Assembly (NCBI RefSeq): GCF_000931465.1
Contig: NZ_CP010892.1
Span: forward strand, 2,294,001-2,358,000
Reading direction: 5' to 3'
Source: Pseudomonas sp. MRSN 12121
Lineage (GTDB): Bacteria > Pseudomonadota > Gammaproteobacteria > Pseudomonadales > Pseudomonadaceae
Length of the DNA: 64,000 bases
A program made the position numbers and the translations under genes. This document shows, piece after piece, positions 36,947 to 47,596 of this stretch. Numbering within the stretch: position 1 is the first letter of the stretch; the number at the start of each line of letters is the position of its first letter. A model generated the notes under the pieces. It saw only the letters and a list, made by a program, of their open reading frames with translations, was not told the DNA's origin and searched no databases.

Positions 36947-37636
36947 TCAGCCGCAGGCGTTCAGGTTGACCGGGCCGACGAATTCATTGCCGCGCCCCAT
37001 TACACAGGCCACGCTCTGGTTGCGTTGGCGCTCCCAGGGTTGCACGGGGTAGGTCTTGTTCCAGGCTTCGTAGAGCTGGCGATCCTGCTTCGACAGGCGC
37101 AACCCGTATTGCTTGCTCATATAAAAGTAGGTCCGGGCGATCATCCCGCGAATGGATGGGCGCGGCATGACTTTCTTGGCCTTGAAGTCGACCTGGGTCA
37201 GGCACGAGCCATATTGGCCGGATTGCGTCGGCAGCCAACCGAAGCTGAAGTTGTTACGGTCGCCGTTGACCTCGCCGATGCTCGGCACCAGGTTGTGCAG
37301 GTCGGCTTCGGCGCGTTGATAGACCGGGTCATGGCGTGTGCAGTTCTTGCGCCCGCCCTGTTGCCAGCACTGGCGTTGATGGCCGATCTGCCAGGCAGGA
37401 ACGATATGTTCCCATTCGATGCGTGCGGCGCGATTGGCATTCTTGCGTGGCACATAACCGCAGGCGGCGAGATTGACCCGGTTGCCACTGTATTTGCAGC
37501 CACAGTAGAACTCGGTGGATTGCGGTGCATACAGCTTCCAGGCGATTTTTTTCGCTTCGTTGAAGGTGCGTGGGGCATCGGCTTGGGCGGTCAGGGCAAC
37601 GAACAACAGCAGTGCAGCAAAACAGCGGGCAATCAT
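36947..37636 (-). CDS. endA: Endonuclease I (EndA-type)
   Basis: The 229 residues open with signal peptide MIARCFAALLLFVALTAQA, followed by TFNEAKKIAWKLY and the beta-beta-alpha-metal active site in RIEWEHIVPAWQIG (His general base) with AEADLHNLVPSIGEVNGDRN. Endonuclease I cleaves double-stranded DNA in the periplasm or outside the cell. The upstream in-frame ATG at 37708 overlaps the preceding gene and is rejected. It lies 4 nt behind the DUF1654 gene, under the same LexA box. Confidence 0.93.
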   Translation of the reverse strand: MIARCFAALLLFVALTAQADAPRTFNEAKKIAWKLYAPQSTEFYCGCKYSGNRVNLAACGYVPRKNANRAARIEWEHIVPAWQIGHQRQCWQQGGRKNCTRHDPVYQRAEADLHNLVPSIGEVNGDRNNFSFGWLPTQSGQYGSCLTQVDFKAKKVMPRPSIRGMIARTYFYMSKQYGLRLSKQDRQLYEAWNKTYPVQPWERQRNQSVACVMGRGNEFVGPVNLNACG

Positions 37637-37640
37637 CGAC

Positions 37641-37877
37641 TCAGTCTTCCTTCGGCACGACCCAGAAAACCTGCACGCCGCCATCATCGCGATAGGCGAG
37701 GGTGACATTGTCGTTTTCGGCGATTTCTTCGAGCAGGCGTTCCCACTCGTCGGGCATCTCGTCAGGCTGGCGAAAGATCAGTGCCGCCTTGGCTTTCTGC
37801 GCGGCAGGCGAGTTGATGATTTTCTGAACGCGCAGGCCGAGGCGTTCATAAGAGCTTGGTGGTGCTGCGGCTGGCAC
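37641..37877 (-). CDS. DUF1654 protein, SOS-controlled
   Basis: The 78 residues begin MPAAAPPSSYERLGLRVQKI (GTG start after AAGGAG) and match the small Pseudomonas DUF1654 family (AALIFRQPDEMPDEWERLLE, GVQVFWVVP). It has no signal peptide, so it is cytoplasmic, in contrast with the exported nuclease it is coupled to. A perfect LexA-type site lies 19 nt ahead of the start. Function unknown; SOS induction inferred. Confidence 0.85.
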   Translation of the reverse strand: MPAAAPPSSYERLGLRVQKIINSPAAQKAKAALIFRQPDEMPDEWERLLEEIAENDNVTLAYRDDGGVQVFWVVPKED

Positions 37878-37895
37878 GGGAAACTCCTTATTAAG

Positions 37896-37911
37896 CTGTA
37901 TGCGCGTACAG
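37896..37911. promoter_or_regulatory. LexA (SOS) box of the DUF1654-endA unit
   Basis: CTGTATGCGCGTACAG is a perfect palindrome of the form CTG-N10-CAG. A second dyad, TACAGTA-TTT-TACTGTA, overlaps its end (37907-37923). Confidence 0.85.
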
Positions 37912-38100
37912 TATTTTACTGTAGGAAATTTCGCAACCGCTTAAAATTCAAGAAGTTCTTCTGACACCGATATCAGCGGATTACTGCAAGCTGAGTGAAT
38001 TTTTATCGGGGGGCACGAAAGGGACGATCGGAGGGGAGAGCACTCACCCCAGGGCGAGTGCAGGAGAGGAGTGCCCGGCCAGGCTGGCCGGGCGGGTCCA

Positions 38101-39231
<1,131 letters not shown>

Positions 39232-39514
39232 CTAGAAACACCCGAGACAGATCTGAATGCCGCGGGCGAACAAGCAACAGCAGGATTTGTACCACCCGGA
39301 CTTTGGTCGCAAAGCTCCATTAACTTAATGATTTATATCAACTTATTTTTATTTCGCAGACGCTCTGGGTGTTTCGCTGTCCGGTTTTCCGAATGCTCGG
39401 CGCTTTAGTGTTCGGTTGTCCGACAGTTCCGATTTTTATCGGGAAAATACTGAATTAAAGAGCTGGCCCTCGCAGCCGATGCCCTTCAAGGATCTTTTTC
39501 TTTCTGGAGCTCAC

Positions 39515-39970
39515 ATGTCTATGTCTGTCGGTTTTCCTGCTGCCGGGGCTATTACCATCAACGGCAAATCGCTGGCCACCCTCGAGGCCCTGAGCAAAGG
39601 CGCCGCCGACAATGCCGAGCAGGCGTTGGGGATCGACGAAGACGGCAAGATGCGCACGGGAGGTGGTACCGAGCCCGAGAAGGCCGCTGCCAAGGCGGAG
39701 GACTCGGAAGGGGACACCCAGAGCCTGGTGGTGAAGATATTGCTCAAGCGCATGAAAGAATTGCAGGAGCAATTGAAGGAGCAGCAAGAACAGCTGGCGG
39801 CTGCTCAGGCAGCGAGTTACCCAACTCCCGAAGCCAAGGAAACCGTGCTGATGGCGTTGCAGGGCCAGATCGCCGATACCAGCGGTGCGTTGCAGGAGGT
39901 GGTGGCGAACCTGGTCAAGGAGCTGAACAAGGACTCCGCGTCGGGCGGGCTGGTCAATACCAGCGTGTGA
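39515..39970 (+). CDS. Unknown protein with coiled coil
   Basis: The 151 residues begin MSMSVGFPAAGAITINGKSL; about 75-115 form a strong coiled coil (KILLKRMKELQEQLKEQQEQ). No signal or membrane part is seen. GGAG 5 nt ahead favours the ATG at 39515 over longer in-frame starts at 39416 or 39482. Proteins of this look are frequent in Pseudomonas; function unknown. Confidence 0.75.
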   Translation: MSMSVGFPAAGAITINGKSLATLEALSKGAADNAEQALGIDEDGKMRTGGGTEPEKAAAKAEDSEGDTQSLVVKILLKRMKELQEQLKEQQEQLAAAQAASYPTPEAKETVLMALQGQIADTSGALQEVVANLVKELNKDSASGGLVNTSV

Positions 39971-40081
39971 TCGGGTGGCCTCGACGGGCGAAAACGGAGC
40001 ACTTGCGGTAGTGCTTCACAATACGGCCGGTCTCCCGGTGCCCGTTGACAAACTCCAGCGAGGTTCGCATAGTTCGGTCTA

Positions 40082-40095
40082 CGCAAACGTTTGCG
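40082..40095. promoter_or_regulatory. RbsR operator upstream of rbsB
   Basis: CGCAAACGTTTGCG is a perfect 14-bp palindrome with the central CG of LacI-family operators and close to the E. coli RbsR site. It lies 132 nt before rbsB; the repressor is encoded within the same operon. Confidence 0.82.
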
Positions 40096-40226
40096 CAGGC
40101 CGTGAGCTATTAGTCCCGACTATTGCCCAGGTTTGCTTCAAGTCGCAATCCGTCGGGCTCTGAAGGTTGTCGAGCGTACTCCGGCGCAAGCGTTGCCCAC
40201 AATAATCATAAGATCGGAGTGAACCC

Positions 40227-41183
40227 ATGAAGCTGCCATTCGCTGGACGTCTTCTTGCTGTCGCTGTTCTGGCTGCCGCATCCGCTACGCTTCCCCTCTC
40301 TTCGGCATTCGCCGAGACCCCCGAAAAACCCAAGGTCGCCCTGGTCATGAAATCCCTGGCCAACGAATTCTTCCTCACCATGGAAGACGGCGCCAAGGCT
40401 TATCAGAAGGACCATGCCGCCGATTTCGACCTGGTCTCCAACGGCATCAAGGACGAAACCGACACCGCCAACCAGATCCGGATCGTCGAGCAGATGATCG
40501 TGTCGAAGGTCAATGCGCTGGTGATCGCCCCGGCGGACTCCAAGGCCATGGTGCCGGTGATCAAGAAGGCGGTGGACGCCGGTATCACGGTGATCAACAT
40601 CGATAACCAGCTGGACCCTGCGGTACTCAAGAGCAAAAACATCAGCGTACCTTTTGTCGGTCCCGACAATCGCAAGGGCGCGCGGCTGGTGGGAGAGTAC
40701 CTGGCCAAGCAACTGCAAGCCGGGGATGAGGTCGGCATCATCGAGGGCGTGTCCACCACCACCAATGCCCAGCAACGGACCGCGGGCTTCAAGGATGCAA
40801 TGGAGGCCGCGCAGATCAAGGTGGTCTCGCTGCAATCCGGCGATTGGGAAATCGACGCGGGCAACCGTGTCGCCGCAGCCATGCTCAGCGAATACCCGAA
40901 CCTCAAGGCGCTGCTGGCGGGTAACGACAGCATGGCCGTCGGCGCCGTGTCGGCGGTGCGTGCGGCGGGCAAGGCCGGCAAGGTTAAGGTCGTTGGCTAC
41001 GACAACATCAATGCCATCAAGCCGATGCTCAAGGACGGTCGAGTGCTGGCCACGGCCGACCAGTACGCCGCCAAGCAGGCGGTGTTCGGTATCGAGACGG
41101 CGCTGAAGATTCTCAAGGGCGAAAAAGTGGACGGCGGCGCCAACGGCGTGATCGAAACTCCGGTCGAGCTGGTCACCCAGTAA
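40227..41183 (+). CDS. rbsB: Ribose ABC transporter, periplasmic binding protein
   Basis: The 318 residues begin with signal peptide MKLPFAGRLLAVAVLAAASA and cleavage near SSAFA. The mature part is a sugar-binding type I periplasmic fold: KVALVMKSLANEFF, VNALVIAPADSKAMVPVIKK, ITVINIDNQLD, FVGPDNRKGARLVG. It captures ribose and delivers it to RbsC. It is the first gene of rbsBACRKD, and a stem-loop after it may raise its mRNA level relative to the membrane genes. Confidence 0.95.
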   Translation: MKLPFAGRLLAVAVLAAASATLPLSSAFAETPEKPKVALVMKSLANEFFLTMEDGAKAYQKDHAADFDLVSNGIKDETDTANQIRIVEQMIVSKVNALVIAPADSKAMVPVIKKAVDAGITVINIDNQLDPAVLKSKNISVPFVGPDNRKGARLVGEYLAKQLQAGDEVGIIEGVSTTTNAQQRTAGFKDAMEAAQIKVVSLQSGDWEIDAGNRVAAAMLSEYPNLKALLAGNDSMAVGAVSAVRAAGKAGKVKVVGYDNINAIKPMLKDGRVLATADQYAAKQAVFGIETALKILKGEKVDGGANGVIETPVELVTQ

Positions 41184-41202
41184 TCGTTCTGGCGGCACGA
41201 CG

Positions 41203-41226
41203 GCGCCCGTCCGAGCGGGCGGGCGC
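41203..41226 (+). other. Stem-loop between rbsB and rbsA
   Basis: GCGCCCG pairs with CGGGCGC around a short GC-rich loop, without a T run. Such hairpins often stabilise the mRNA of an abundant binding-protein gene. Confidence 0.6.
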
Positions 41227-41241
41227 ATGGAGAGTTTTCTT

Positions 41242-42795
41242 ATGTCAGTTTCCGTGGCGAACGCTGTCCTTTCGGTCAGCGGTATCGGCAAGACCTACGC
41301 GCAACCGGTATTGACCGGCATCGACCTGACGCTCAAGCGCGGGGAAGTGCTGGCGCTGACCGGGGAGAATGGCGCGGGCAAGAGCACCTTGTCGAAAATT
41401 ATCGGCGGCCTGGTGGCGCCGACCACCGGCCAGATGCAATTCAATGGGCAGGCCTATGCTCCCGGCAGCCGTACCCAGGCCGAAGAGCTGGGCGTGCGCA
41501 TGGTCATGCAGGAACTCAATCTGTTGCCGACCCTGTCGGTGGCCGAAAACCTGTTCCTCGATAATCTGCCCAGCCTCGGTGGTTGGATCAATCGCAAGCA
41601 GTTGCGCAAGGCGGCGGTCGAAGCCATGGCCCAGGTCGGCCTGGAGGCGATCGACCCCGATACCCTGGTGGGCGACCTGGGCATCGGTCACCAGCAGATG
41701 GTAGAAATCGCCCGCAACCTGATCGGCGACTGCCATGTGCTGATTCTCGACGAGCCGACGGCGATGCTCACGGCCCGCGAGGTCGAGCTGCTCTTCGAAC
41801 AGATCACTCGCCTGCAGGCCCGTGGCGTGGCGATCATTTATATCTCCCATCGCCTGGAAGAGCTGGCCCGGGTCGCTCAACGCATTGCCGTACTGCGCGA
41901 CGGCTGCCTAGTTTGCGTCGAGCCGATGGCCAATTACAACAGCGAGCAATTGGTCAACCTGATGGTGGGACGCGAGCTGGGCGAACATATCGATCTCGGT
42001 CCGCGCAAGATTGGCGCGCCGGCGTTGACGGTCAGCGGCCTGAGCCGTTCCGACAAGGTGCGCGACGTGTCTTTCGAGGTGCGCAGCGGCGAGATTTTCG
42101 GGATTTCCGGATTGATCGGGGCAGGGCGCACCGAGTTGTTGCGGTTGATTTTCGGGGCCGACAAGGCCGATAGCGGCACCATCGCCCTGGGCACTCCGGC
42201 GCAGGTGGCGACTATCCGCTCGCCGGTGGATGCCGTGAGTCACGGTATCGCCCTGATCACCGAGGATCGCAAGGGCGAAGGCCTGCTGCTGACGCAATCC
42301 ATCGGCGCCAACATTGCCCTGGGCAACATGCCGGAGATTTCCAGTGGCGGCCTGGTCAATGCTCGGGACGAATCGGCGCTGGCGCAGCGGCAGATCGACG
42401 CCATGCGCATTCGCAGTTCGGGGCCGGCACAACTGGTGTCCGAGTTGTCCGGTGGCAACCAGCAGAAAGTGGTGATCGGCCGCTGGCTGGAGCGCGATTG
42501 CGCAGTGCTGCTGTTCGACGAGCCCACCCGGGGTATCGATGTCGGCGCCAAGTTCGACATCTACGGCCTGCTCGGCGAGCTGACCCGCCAGGGCAAGGCG
42601 CTGGTGGTGGTCTCCAGTGACTTGCGCGAACTGATGCTGATTTGCGACCGCATCGGCGTGCTATCGGCCGGGCGCCTGATCGACACCTTCGAGCGTGACA
42701 GCTGGACCCAGGATGAACTGCTGGCCGCGGCTTTTGCCGGCTATCAAAAACGTGATGCGTTGCTCAGCGAAGCGGCGCCTAGGGATCTCCCATGA
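41242..42795 (+). CDS. rbsA: Ribose ABC transporter, ATPase
   Basis: The 517 residues comprise two fused ABC cassettes, as in sugar importers. First: GENGAGKSTLSKI, signature-like GIGHQQMVEIARNL and DEPTAML. Second: GLIGAGRTELLRLI (degenerate Walker A), LSGGNQQKVVIGRWL and LFDEPTRGIDVGAK. ATG 41242 is preceded by GGAGAG; an in-frame start at 41227 overlaps that site. It overlaps rbsC by 4 nt. Confidence 0.96.
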   Translation: MSVSVANAVLSVSGIGKTYAQPVLTGIDLTLKRGEVLALTGENGAGKSTLSKIIGGLVAPTTGQMQFNGQAYAPGSRTQAEELGVRMVMQELNLLPTLSVAENLFLDNLPSLGGWINRKQLRKAAVEAMAQVGLEAIDPDTLVGDLGIGHQQMVEIARNLIGDCHVLILDEPTAMLTAREVELLFEQITRLQARGVAIIYISHRLEELARVAQRIAVLRDGCLVCVEPMANYNSEQLVNLMVGRELGEHIDLGPRKIGAPALTVSGLSRSDKVRDVSFEVRSGEIFGISGLIGAGRTELLRLIFGADKADSGTIALGTPAQVATIRSPVDAVSHGIALITEDRKGEGLLLTQSIGANIALGNMPEISSGGLVNARDESALAQRQIDAMRIRSSGPAQLVSELSGGNQQKVVIGRWLERDCAVLLFDEPTRGIDVGAKFDIYGLLGELTRQGKALVVVSSDLRELMLICDRIGVLSAGRLIDTFERDSWTQDELLAAAFAGYQKRDALLSEAAPRDLP

Positions 42796-43769
42796 AAACT
42801 GCATCTTCGGCCGGCAAGCGTGGCGGCAACTATTACGGCCTGGGCACTTACCTGGGGCTGGCCGGCGCCTTGCTGGCAATGATCGCGCTGTTCTCGGTGC
42901 TGAGCAGCCACTTTCTGTCCTACGACACTTTCAGCACGCTGGCCAACCAGATCCCCGACCTGATGGTGCTGGCGGTGGGCATGACCTTTGTCCTGATCAT
43001 CGGTGGCATCGACCTGTCCGTCGGTTCGGTGCTGGCGCTGGCCGCCTCGACCGTGAGCGTGGCGATTCTCGGCTGGGGCTGGAGCGTGCTGCCGGCGGCG
43101 CTCCTGGGGATGGGCTGCGCGGCGTTGGCCGGGACCATTACCGGTTCGATTACCGTGGCCTGGCGTATTCCCTCGTTCATCGTCTCGTTGGGCGTGCTGG
43201 AGATGGCGCGCGGCGTGGCTTACCAGATGACGGGGTCGCGTACCGCCTATATCGGCGATGCCTTCGCCTGGCTGTCGAACCCGATCGCCTTTGGCATCTC
43301 GCCCTCGTTCATCATCGCCTTGCTGATCATCTTCATCGCCCAGGCGGTGTTGACGCGTACCGTGTTCGGTCGTTACCTGATTGGCATCGGTACCAACGAG
43401 GAAGCCGTGCGCCTGGCGGGTATCAATCCCAAGCCCTACAAGATCCTGGTGTTCAGCCTGATGGGGCTGCTGGCGGGCGTCGCCGCGTTGTTCCAGATCT
43501 CCCGCCTGGAGGCCGCGGACCCGAATGCCGGCTCCGGCCTGGAGCTGCAAGTCATCGCGGCGGTGGTGATCGGCGGTACCAGCCTGATGGGCGGGCGAGG
43601 GTCGGTGATCAGCACCTTTTTCGGCGTGCTGATCATTTCGGTGCTGGCCGCGGGGTTGGCCCAGATCGGCGCGACCGAGCCGACCAAGCGCATCATCACT
43701 GGCGCGGTCATCGTGATTGCGGTGGTGCTCGATACCTATCGCAGCCAGCGCGCAAGCCGACGGAGCTGA
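42792..43769 (+). CDS. rbsC: Ribose ABC transporter, permease
   Basis: The 325 residues have about ten membrane helices and the sugar-permease signatures MVLAVGMTFVLIIGGIDLSV and GIGTNEEAVRLAGINPKPYK, with VIGGTSLMGGRGSVISTFFG near the end. It forms the ribose channel in the inner membrane with RbsA. The start overlaps the rbsA stop by 4 nt. Confidence 0.96.
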   Translation: MKTASSAGKRGGNYYGLGTYLGLAGALLAMIALFSVLSSHFLSYDTFSTLANQIPDLMVLAVGMTFVLIIGGIDLSVGSVLALAASTVSVAILGWGWSVLPAALLGMGCAALAGTITGSITVAWRIPSFIVSLGVLEMARGVAYQMTGSRTAYIGDAFAWLSNPIAFGISPSFIIALLIIFIAQAVLTRTVFGRYLIGIGTNEEAVRLAGINPKPYKILVFSLMGLLAGVAALFQISRLEAADPNAGSGLELQVIAAVVIGGTSLMGGRGSVISTFFGVLIISVLAAGLAQIGATEPTKRIITGAVIVIAVVLDTYRSQRASRRS

Positions 43770-43772
43770 GTC

Positions 43773-44792
43773 ATGGCGACGATCAAAGATGTGGCTGCCC
43801 TGGCAGGGATTTCCTACACCACGGTGTCTCATGTGCTGAACAAGACACGCCCGGTCAGCGAGGAAGTGCGAATCAAGGTCGAGGCGGCAATCCAGCAGCT
43901 CGACTATGTGCCCAGCGCAGTGGCTCGTTCGTTGAAAGCCAAGACCACGGCGACTATCGGCCTCCTGGTGCCCAACAGCCTCAACCCGTATTTCGCCGAG
44001 CTGGCCCGGGGGATCGAGGATTACTGCGAGCGCAACGGCTACTGCGTGATTCTCTGCAACTCCGACGACAATCCGGAAAAACAGCGCAGCTACCTGCGGG
44101 TGTTGCTGGAGAAACGCATCGACGGCCTGATCGTGACCTCGGCCGGTGGCGATGGCGGGCTGGCCGAGGGCCTGGCCGCGGTGCGCACGCCCATGGTGAT
44201 AGTCGACCGCGGGCTGGAAGGCGTGGATGCGGACCTGGTGCGCATCGATCACGAATACGGTGCGTACCTGGCGACCCGGCATCTGCTTGAGCTGGGCCAC
44301 CGTGATATCGCCTGCATCGGCGGCCCGGACTACACCAGCGTGGCGCAGTTGCGCCTGGCGGGGTTCCAGCGGGCGCTGCTGGAAGCCGGTGTGGCGGTGC
44401 CAGCCGAACGCATCCTGCAGAGCGACTTCACCAGTACCGGCGGCTATCAGGCGGCGGCCCGGTTGTTGGCGAGCAATCCGCCCAGTGCGATTTTCGCCGG
44501 CAACGACATGATGGGCATCGGCGTGCTGCGCGCTGCGGCGGAACGCAATATCCGCGTGCCCGGCGAGCTCTCGGTGATCGGCTTCGACGACATCCAGATG
44601 AGTCGTTATGTCTACCCGGCGCTGACCACGGTCGGCCAGTCGATCCTGCAGTTGGGCGAGCAGGCGGCGGAACTGTTGCTGCGCCGCATCGCCACCCCGG
44701 GGCTGGCGACCGACCAGCGGATCGTCACCCCCAACATTGTCTTGCGCGAGTCCACAGCGCCCGTAGCCGGCACTTTCGCCGAGCACCGTTGA
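43773..44792 (+). CDS. rbsR: LacI-family repressor of the rbs operon
   Basis: The 339 residues begin with the LacI helix-turn-helix ATIKDVAALAGISYTTVSHV and the hinge ARSLKAKTTATIG; the remainder is the ribose-binding-like effector domain (ISVIGF-type segment ELSVIGFDDIQMSRYVYPAL). It lies inside the operon between rbsC and rbsK, which gives autoregulation, and presumably binds the palindrome before rbsB, released by ribose. Confidence 0.94.
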   Translation: MATIKDVAALAGISYTTVSHVLNKTRPVSEEVRIKVEAAIQQLDYVPSAVARSLKAKTTATIGLLVPNSLNPYFAELARGIEDYCERNGYCVILCNSDDNPEKQRSYLRVLLEKRIDGLIVTSAGGDGGLAEGLAAVRTPMVIVDRGLEGVDADLVRIDHEYGAYLATRHLLELGHRDIACIGGPDYTSVAQLRLAGFQRALLEAGVAVPAERILQSDFTSTGGYQAAARLLASNPPSAIFAGNDMMGIGVLRAAAERNIRVPGELSVIGFDDIQMSRYVYPALTTVGQSILQLGEQAAELLLRRIATPGLATDQRIVTPNIVLRESTAPVAGTFAEHR

Positions 44793-44810
44793 ATTGAAGA
44801 GTATTGATGT

Positions 44811-45728
44811 ATGCCAGCAAAAGTAGTGGTAGTGGGCAGCCTGAACATGGACCTGGTCACCCGGGCCGAACGGCTGCCACGTGCCGGTGAAACCCTGGTC
44901 GGCCAGTCGTTCGCCACGGTTTCCGGTGGCAAGGGGGCGAACCAGGCGGTGGCGGCGGCCCGGCTGGGCGCCGAGGTATCGATGGTCGGCTGCGTCGGAG
45001 ACGATGCGTACGGTGAGCAATTGCGTTCGGCGCTGCTTGCCGAGCAGATCGATTGCCAGGCCGTCACGGCTGTCGCGGGTTCCAGCGGCGTTGCCTTGAT
45101 CGTGGTGGACGACAGCAGCCAGAACGCGATCGTGATCGTCGCGGGCGGTAACGGCCAGCTCACACCAGAGGTGGTCGGCGGTTTCGATCCAGTGCTGCAG
45201 GCGGCCGATGTGATCATTTGTCAGCTCGAGGTGCCGCTGGCGACGGTGGAGCACACCCTCAAGCGAGGGCGGGCGTTGGGCAAGACCGTGATTCTCAATC
45301 CTGCGCCTGCCAGCGGTCCGCTGCCGGCGGACTGGTACTCGTCCATCGACTACCTGATCCCCAATGAAAGCGAAGCCGCGGCCCTCAGCGGCCTGCCGGT
45401 GGACTCCCTGGCGAGCGCCGAGGCTGCCGCCAGCCAACTGCTGGCGGCCGGGGCCGGCAAGGTCATCATCACGCTCGGGGGCCAGGGTTCGCTGTTCGCC
45501 AGCGGAACAGGCTTCGAGCATTTCCCGGCGCCCAGGGTCAAGGCGGTCGATACCACGGCCGCCGGCGATACCTTCGTCGGTGGCTTTGCCGCGGCCCTGG
45601 CAGCCGGCAAGAGCGAGGCCGAGGCGATTCGTTTCGGCCAGGTCGCGGCGGCCCTGTCGGTGACCCGGTCGGGCGCCCAACCCTCCATTCCCACGCTGTC
45701 CGACGTACAGGCATTTTCCCCGGTATGA
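44811..45728 (+). CDS. rbsK: Ribokinase
   Basis: The 305-residue PfkB fold has the N-terminal [20 protein letters not shown], the sugar site [15 protein letters not shown], and the C-terminal signature [17 protein letters not shown] with the catalytic aspartate in AAGD. It phosphorylates ribose at O5 after uptake. It overlaps rbsD by 4 nt. Confidence 0.96.
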   Translation: MPAKVVVVGSLNMDLVTRAERLPRAGETLVGQSFATVSGGKGANQAVAAARLGAEVSMVGCVGDDAYGEQLRSALLAEQIDCQAVTAVAGSSGVALIVVDDSSQNAIVIVAGGNGQLTPEVVGGFDPVLQAADVIICQLEVPLATVEHTLKRGRALGKTVILNPAPASGPLPADWYSSIDYLIPNESEAAALSGLPVDSLASAEAAASQLLAAGAGKVIITLGGQGSLFASGTGFEHFPAPRVKAVDTTAAGDTFVGGFAAALAAGKSEAEAIRFGQVAAALSVTRSGAQPSIPTLSDVQAFSPV

Positions 45729-46129
45729 AAAAGACACCTTTGCTCAATGTCGCCCTGTCGCGACTGATCGCCTCCCTTGGGCATGGCGATATCGTGGTTA
45801 TCGGCGATGCCGGCTTGCCCGTGCCGCCGGGCGTCGAACTGATCGACCTGGCCCTGACCCAGGGCATCCCGGATTTTCTCAGCACCCTGCAAGTGGTGCT
45901 TTGCGAGATGCAGGTGGAGAGCCATGTACTGGCGCAGGAGATTCTGGAGCGACAATCCTCGACCCTGCAGGCGCTCGAGGCATTGAGTGCCGAGGGGGCG
46001 CTGGGCAAGCGCGAGCTGCTGAGCCATGACGGGTTCAAGGTCCTCAGCCGGCAAGCCCGGGCGATTGTTCGCACCGGGGAGTGCCAGCCTTATTGCAACA
46101 TCGCGCTGATCGCCGGGGTGACGTTCTGA
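45725..46129 (+). CDS. rbsD: D-ribose pyranase
   Basis: The 134 residues begin [20 protein letters not shown], followed by [20 protein letters not shown] with the conserved His and Asp, and end in a segment ([11 protein letters not shown]) like the family's VILRAG/SGVIF tail. RbsD converts beta-pyranose to the furanose form that ribokinase uses. Its coupling to rbsK fits that role. Confidence 0.95.
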   Translation: MKKTPLLNVALSRLIASLGHGDIVVIGDAGLPVPPGVELIDLALTQGIPDFLSTLQVVLCEMQVESHVLAQEILERQSSTLQALEALSAEGALGKRELLSHDGFKVLSRQARAIVRTGECQPYCNIALIAGVTF

Positions 46130-46170
46130 ACGCCTTTCCCTTCTAGTCAAACCATGCAAAGGAGTGCGCC

Positions 46171-47199
46171 ATGCGCCGCTATGCTCAGCTACTGCAACAT
46201 CTGATCCGGAGTGTTCTGCTCGTGTCTCTGTTTACCGCTGCAAGTGCCCATGCGGCAGAAAAGATCGACCTGATCATCGATACCGATCCGGGGGCCGACG
46301 ATGTGGTGGCGTTGCTGTTCGCCCTGGCATCGCCCGAGGAACTGCATATTCGCGCGCTGACCACGGTCGCCGGCAACGTGCGCCTGGACAAGACCTCGCG
46401 CAATGCGCGCCTGGCCCGTGAGTGGGCGGGGCGCGAAGACGTGCCGGTATACGCCGGTGCGCCGAAGCCGCTGCTGCGCACGCCGATCTATGCCGAGAAT
46501 ATCCATGGCAAGGAGGGCATTTCCGGAGTCACCGTGCACGAGCCCAAAAAAGGCCTGGCCGAAGGGAGTGCGATCAACTACCTGATCGACACCTTGCGCG
46601 CCGCCAAGCCCCACAGCATCACCATCGCCATGCTGGGGCCGCAGACCAACCTGGCGCTGGCGTTGATCCAGGCGCCGGATATCACCCAGGGCATCAAGGA
46701 AGTGGTGGTCATGGGCGGTGCGCATTTCAACGGCGGCAATATCACTCCGGTGGCGGAGTTCAATCTCTTCGCCGATCCGCAGGCTGCCGAAGTGGTGCTC
46801 AAGAGCGGCGTCAAGCTGACCTACCTGCCGCTGGACGTCACTCACAAGGTGCTGACCAGCGAGGCGCGCCTGCAGAAGATCGCGGCCCTGAACAACAATG
46901 CCAGCAAGGTGGTGGGGGATATCCTCAACGAGTACGTCAAGGGTGACATGGAGCACTACGGTATTCCGGGTGGCCCGGTGCATGACGCGACCGTCATTGC
47001 TTACCTGCTCAAGCCTGAGCTGTTCAGCGGACGCCAGGCCAACATGGTCGTCGACAGCCGTGAGGGGCCGACATTCGGTCAGACCATCGTCGATTGGTAC
47101 GACGGCCTGAAGCTCGAGAAGAACGTGTTCTGGGTGGAAAATGGCGATGCCCAGGGCTTCTTCGATTTGCTGACCGAGCGCCTTGCTCGCCTGAAATAA
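46171..47199 (+). CDS. Periplasmic nucleoside hydrolase
   Basis: The 342 residues open with a signal peptide (cleavage near SAHAAEK), followed by the calcium-binding IIDTDPGADDVVALLFAL and the rest of the IunH fold (TTVAGNVRLDKTSRNA, VVVMGGAHFNGGNI, GGPVHDATVIAYLL with the second Asp). It releases free ribose from nucleosides outside the inner membrane. It lies 41 nt after rbsD, so the operon appears to make its own ribose supply from nucleosides. Base preference (purine or pyrimidine) is not readable. Confidence 0.9.
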   Translation: MRRYAQLLQHLIRSVLLVSLFTAASAHAAEKIDLIIDTDPGADDVVALLFALASPEELHIRALTTVAGNVRLDKTSRNARLAREWAGREDVPVYAGAPKPLLRTPIYAENIHGKEGISGVTVHEPKKGLAEGSAINYLIDTLRAAKPHSITIAMLGPQTNLALALIQAPDITQGIKEVVVMGGAHFNGGNITPVAEFNLFADPQAAEVVLKSGVKLTYLPLDVTHKVLTSEARLQKIAALNNNASKVVGDILNEYVKGDMEHYGIPGGPVHDATVIAYLLKPELFSGRQANMVVDSREGPTFGQTIVDWYDGLKLEKNVFWVENGDAQGFFDLLTERLARLK

Positions 47200-47232
47200 G
47201 TGCGGTTCCGGCAGGTGCCAGCCTGCCGGTCG

Positions 47233-47445
47233 TTACGCCTTCTCGATCTGCGGCGGGTCAGAGTGCTCGCCGGGATACTTTTCGAAGATCTGTTCGATGA
47301 ACGCCTGGGCCGCCTCGGTGCCCAGTTCTCTGATCAATAGATCGATACCGATGATCGCCAGTTCTTCGGGGCTTCCAGGGCTATAGGAACAATGGCCTTC
47401 GGGCCATTTTGCTTTGATGTCGGCGTCGATCGTCACGGTGGCCAT
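47233..47445 (-). CDS. Small protein of unknown function
   Basis: The 70 residues begin MATVTIDADIKAKWPEGHCS; acidic, no signal or membrane helix. It is transcribed toward the nucleoside hydrolase gene. No family recognised; the reading frame is supported by host-like codon use and the absence of any gene on the other strand. Confidence 0.6.
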   Translation of the reverse strand: MATVTIDADIKAKWPEGHCSYSPGSPEELAIIGIDLLIRELGTEAAQAFIEQIFEKYPGEHSDPPQIEKA

Positions 47446-47596
47446 GGAAGTCTCGCAAGGTCGGAAAGAGTCATGCCGGACGGGCGCTTGTCGAGGGCTT
47501 CCGGTCTCGTAGAGTTAAACACCTTGGTGGGCTTTTCGCACTCCGACTTAGGCATGGGGGGAGGGCTGTGCGACACTTGGTCATTGTCTGTTTTCG

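Noticed and set aside
42744..45737. A 997-codon open frame antisense to rbsC-rbsR-rbsK
   Set aside because: Three genuine genes with clear motifs cover the same region; the antisense product is His/Arg/Gln-rich without any domain.
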